The position numbers were made by a program, and so were the translations under genes. Under the pieces are notes generated by a model that did no database searches, had not been told where the DNA came from, and saw only the letters and a program-made list of their open reading frames with translations. Of a stretch of 62,000 nt of DNA, positions 60,300 through 62,000 are shown piece by piece. How positions within the stretch are numbered: the first letter of the stretch is position 1; every line of letters starts with the position of its first letter. Origin of the DNA: Phoronis australis (Eukaryota > Phoronida > Phoronidae); the NCBI GenBank assembly GCA_002633005.1, contig NMRA01000281.1, forward strand, positions 34,108 through 96,107, written 5' to 3'.

Positions 60300-61760
60300 T
60301 ATTTAACACTATCCTAATACCCATTAACTAATTCACGTGACCATGTCTCTTCAGTAAAACTTAGCATAAAGGTACTGTCATACCATAACACGGTCAAATT
60401 TTGTACTAAAAACCGATTTATTTTGTAGTTTTTTAAATCATCATTCCATTTTTGTTTTAGGCGTCTTGAGTTTTTTAGAAAAAAACATAAATGTCCTATT
60501 ATTTGATAGTCGCTCATGCAAAAGTGGAACATTTTCATGAAAAATCCAACATAAAACATAAGATCTGAAAGTTGCGTATGAATCTAATCAGCGATTTCTG
60601 ATATGATGTTCCGAAGTTAGCCAAGCGAGGACATTTTTCTAGGGTCCTACATAACCTTTTAGATATAAGACAGAAATGTGGTCTTACGCTCCAACTCCAC
60701 AATTTTTAAACAAATTTTTGTCAAGAAATTATTAGCTCATAATCGCCTGCAAATGAATTGTACACATTTTTTTTAAATAACAGAATTGTCTGAATTCTCG
60801 GATACTTTATTCCTTTGCTAAAGATTGTGTTAGCTATTTTTCTTGGATAGTAACGTGGTCCGTAGGGCCAACTTTATGTTTTAAGTCACGTGCTATGGAA
60901 CAGGCTCCTGTTCTTATCGTCTCGTTTGCACATGACAGCTTTTTGTTTCTTTATGATTTAGCACAACTCAGTTAATTCGTGGTTCAATTTTTTCCAAATG
61001 TGTATTGTAACAAACTGACAATTACAATAAAAACGTACATAAACATTTACCAGCGTTATTGTTGTACTAAGTTCCACTGATTTTTCTAATAGTAAATTCT
61101 ATGTTTCTATAATTAGTTTTTCAAAACTCTAGTGACATCGGTTGTTAACGGAATTTTGTTGTGCATTCTGATAAATGACATTTTTTGTTATTAAAACTCA
61201 AAGATTTTTAATGTTGTTACATTCGGTATTTCCAAACAAAACGTCATGGCTGCTTAAAAAATCGATTCTAAGGAAGCCATCACAAATTTTCCTCCACAAC
61301 TCTCGTACGTATCTGCAATCCACAAATAAATGTAATGTAGTCAACACCTTCTCATTTGAAATGAGCTTATCTCAAATAAATGAGCTTCGAAAAAAGGACT
61401 TAAATTGAATACTTAATAAGGTATTTCCCAGACAATGCCACACTTGCAAATTCATTAATCGGTCTATCCTACAGTGTATACATATATAGGGTATACCACT
61501 CTGTCTCTTTATGCTGAGAGAAAAATGTGCATAAGTCATTCTCTTGAACTTTAATTAACGTTAAAAACAAATTTGTTGTTATAATACGGCGTACAATTTT
61601 GTACTGGGAACACCTTAAATATGAGTCTGACATCAAAACGTACGGTAATCGATAAATTTTGAACCAATCAAAATCATCAACAGAAGCAAGGTTTAAGTCT
61701 CCAACCCACTTCTGCAGGGCACTGTCCACATACCTATTTGGGGCTTCCAAATTTCTGACA
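60300..61760 (-). mobile_element. 3' part of a second L1/Tx1-like LINE
   Basis: Reads leftward. First is KWVGDLNLASVDDFDWFKIY then RLPYVL with SYLRCSQYKIVRRIITTNLF (61750-61480). Next is TTLHLFVDCRYVRELWRKI with DVLFGN near 61300-61180, the usual Cys-rich C-terminal zone of this LINE type. A worn KMFHFCMSDYQ block lies near 60530. The same layout occurs in the LINE at 42290-44240, so both probably belong to one family. The 5' side may continue past the right edge of the window. Confidence 0.65.
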
Positions 61761-62000
61761 AATGTCTTCCTTAAGATTGAGCACTCTGAGCACTGACGAT
61801 ATGCAACACAGTGGAGTCGAACCTGTTGGGAAGTTTTGTTTTACGTATTCAAATTGGTAAAGGGTATCTAACCAAATTTGCGGAACTGACTTCACAACCC
61901 TGTAATGGTCCAAAAACGTACCCTTTATATCATTTTTTCAAGTTTAGTTTATAATGTTTCAATTGTTATCTAATATGCCTACATGGGCAGTGGTCTTTAT

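Noticed and set aside
1-62000. CRISPR arrays, bacterial operons, rRNA genes
   Set aside because: The tandem repeats lack regular unique spacers, and gene structure is eukaryotic with spliceosomal introns. No rRNA-like conserved stretch was seen, and the only tRNA-like match is the SINE head at 33365.

Overview
The window is nuclear DNA of an invertebrate animal. Genes are split by GT-AG introns, intergenic space is long and AT-rich, many decayed transposable elements are present, and the best gene is a clear orthologue of a vertebrate Golgi coiled-coil protein. The exact group cannot be fixed from the sequence. Frequent acatgtacatgta-type motifs and a recurring ggggagataact box (33869, 55745) are reminiscent of molluscs and other marine invertebrates, but this is only a weak hint. 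Two unresolved bases (39036, 51420) indicate a draft assembly.

Layout. (1) 1-9.1 kb is mostly repeat-derived DNA. It holds one isolated CUB-domain exon on the minus strand (4049-4444), copies of repeat families A and C, and a striking pair of abutting perfect palindromes (7560-7643). (2) 9.2-34.3 kb is a GOLGA3 (golgin-160) orthologue on the plus strand. I could chain 13 coding exons with matching phases from 9222 to 33778 (about 1390 residues), including one 2.45-kb coiled-coil exon, with a poly(A) signal at 34314. Its introns carry two copies of MITE-like family B, a 757-bp element with terminal inverted repeats, a 195-bp MITE with a 5-bp target duplication, a fold-back element, a tRNA-derived SINE head, and copies of families A and C. 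(3) 36.3-39.8 kb holds a third B copy and a dead Penelope-like reverse transcriptase. (4) 40.4-41.7 kb is an intronless class-A GPCR on the minus strand. (5) 41.75-46.63 kb is a nested mobile-element block. Inverted repeats flank a 5'-truncated LINE (minus) that abuts a decayed multi-copy invertebrate ORF family (plus). (6) 46.6-62 kb has no gene I can defend. It contains tandem duplications, hairpins, C-family copies, a CTCGTCGT minisatellite, a solo LTR with a perfect heat-shock element, and the 3' part of a second LINE at the right edge.

The two firm host genes (GOLGA3, GPCR) and the CUB exon have no evident functional link. The unusual content is in the repeats. Nothing here amounts to a demonstrated new biological system. 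The best leads are the 4.9-kb nested block, the heat-shock-element LTR, the double palindrome, and the three-codon upstream ORF that overlaps the GOLGA3 start codon.
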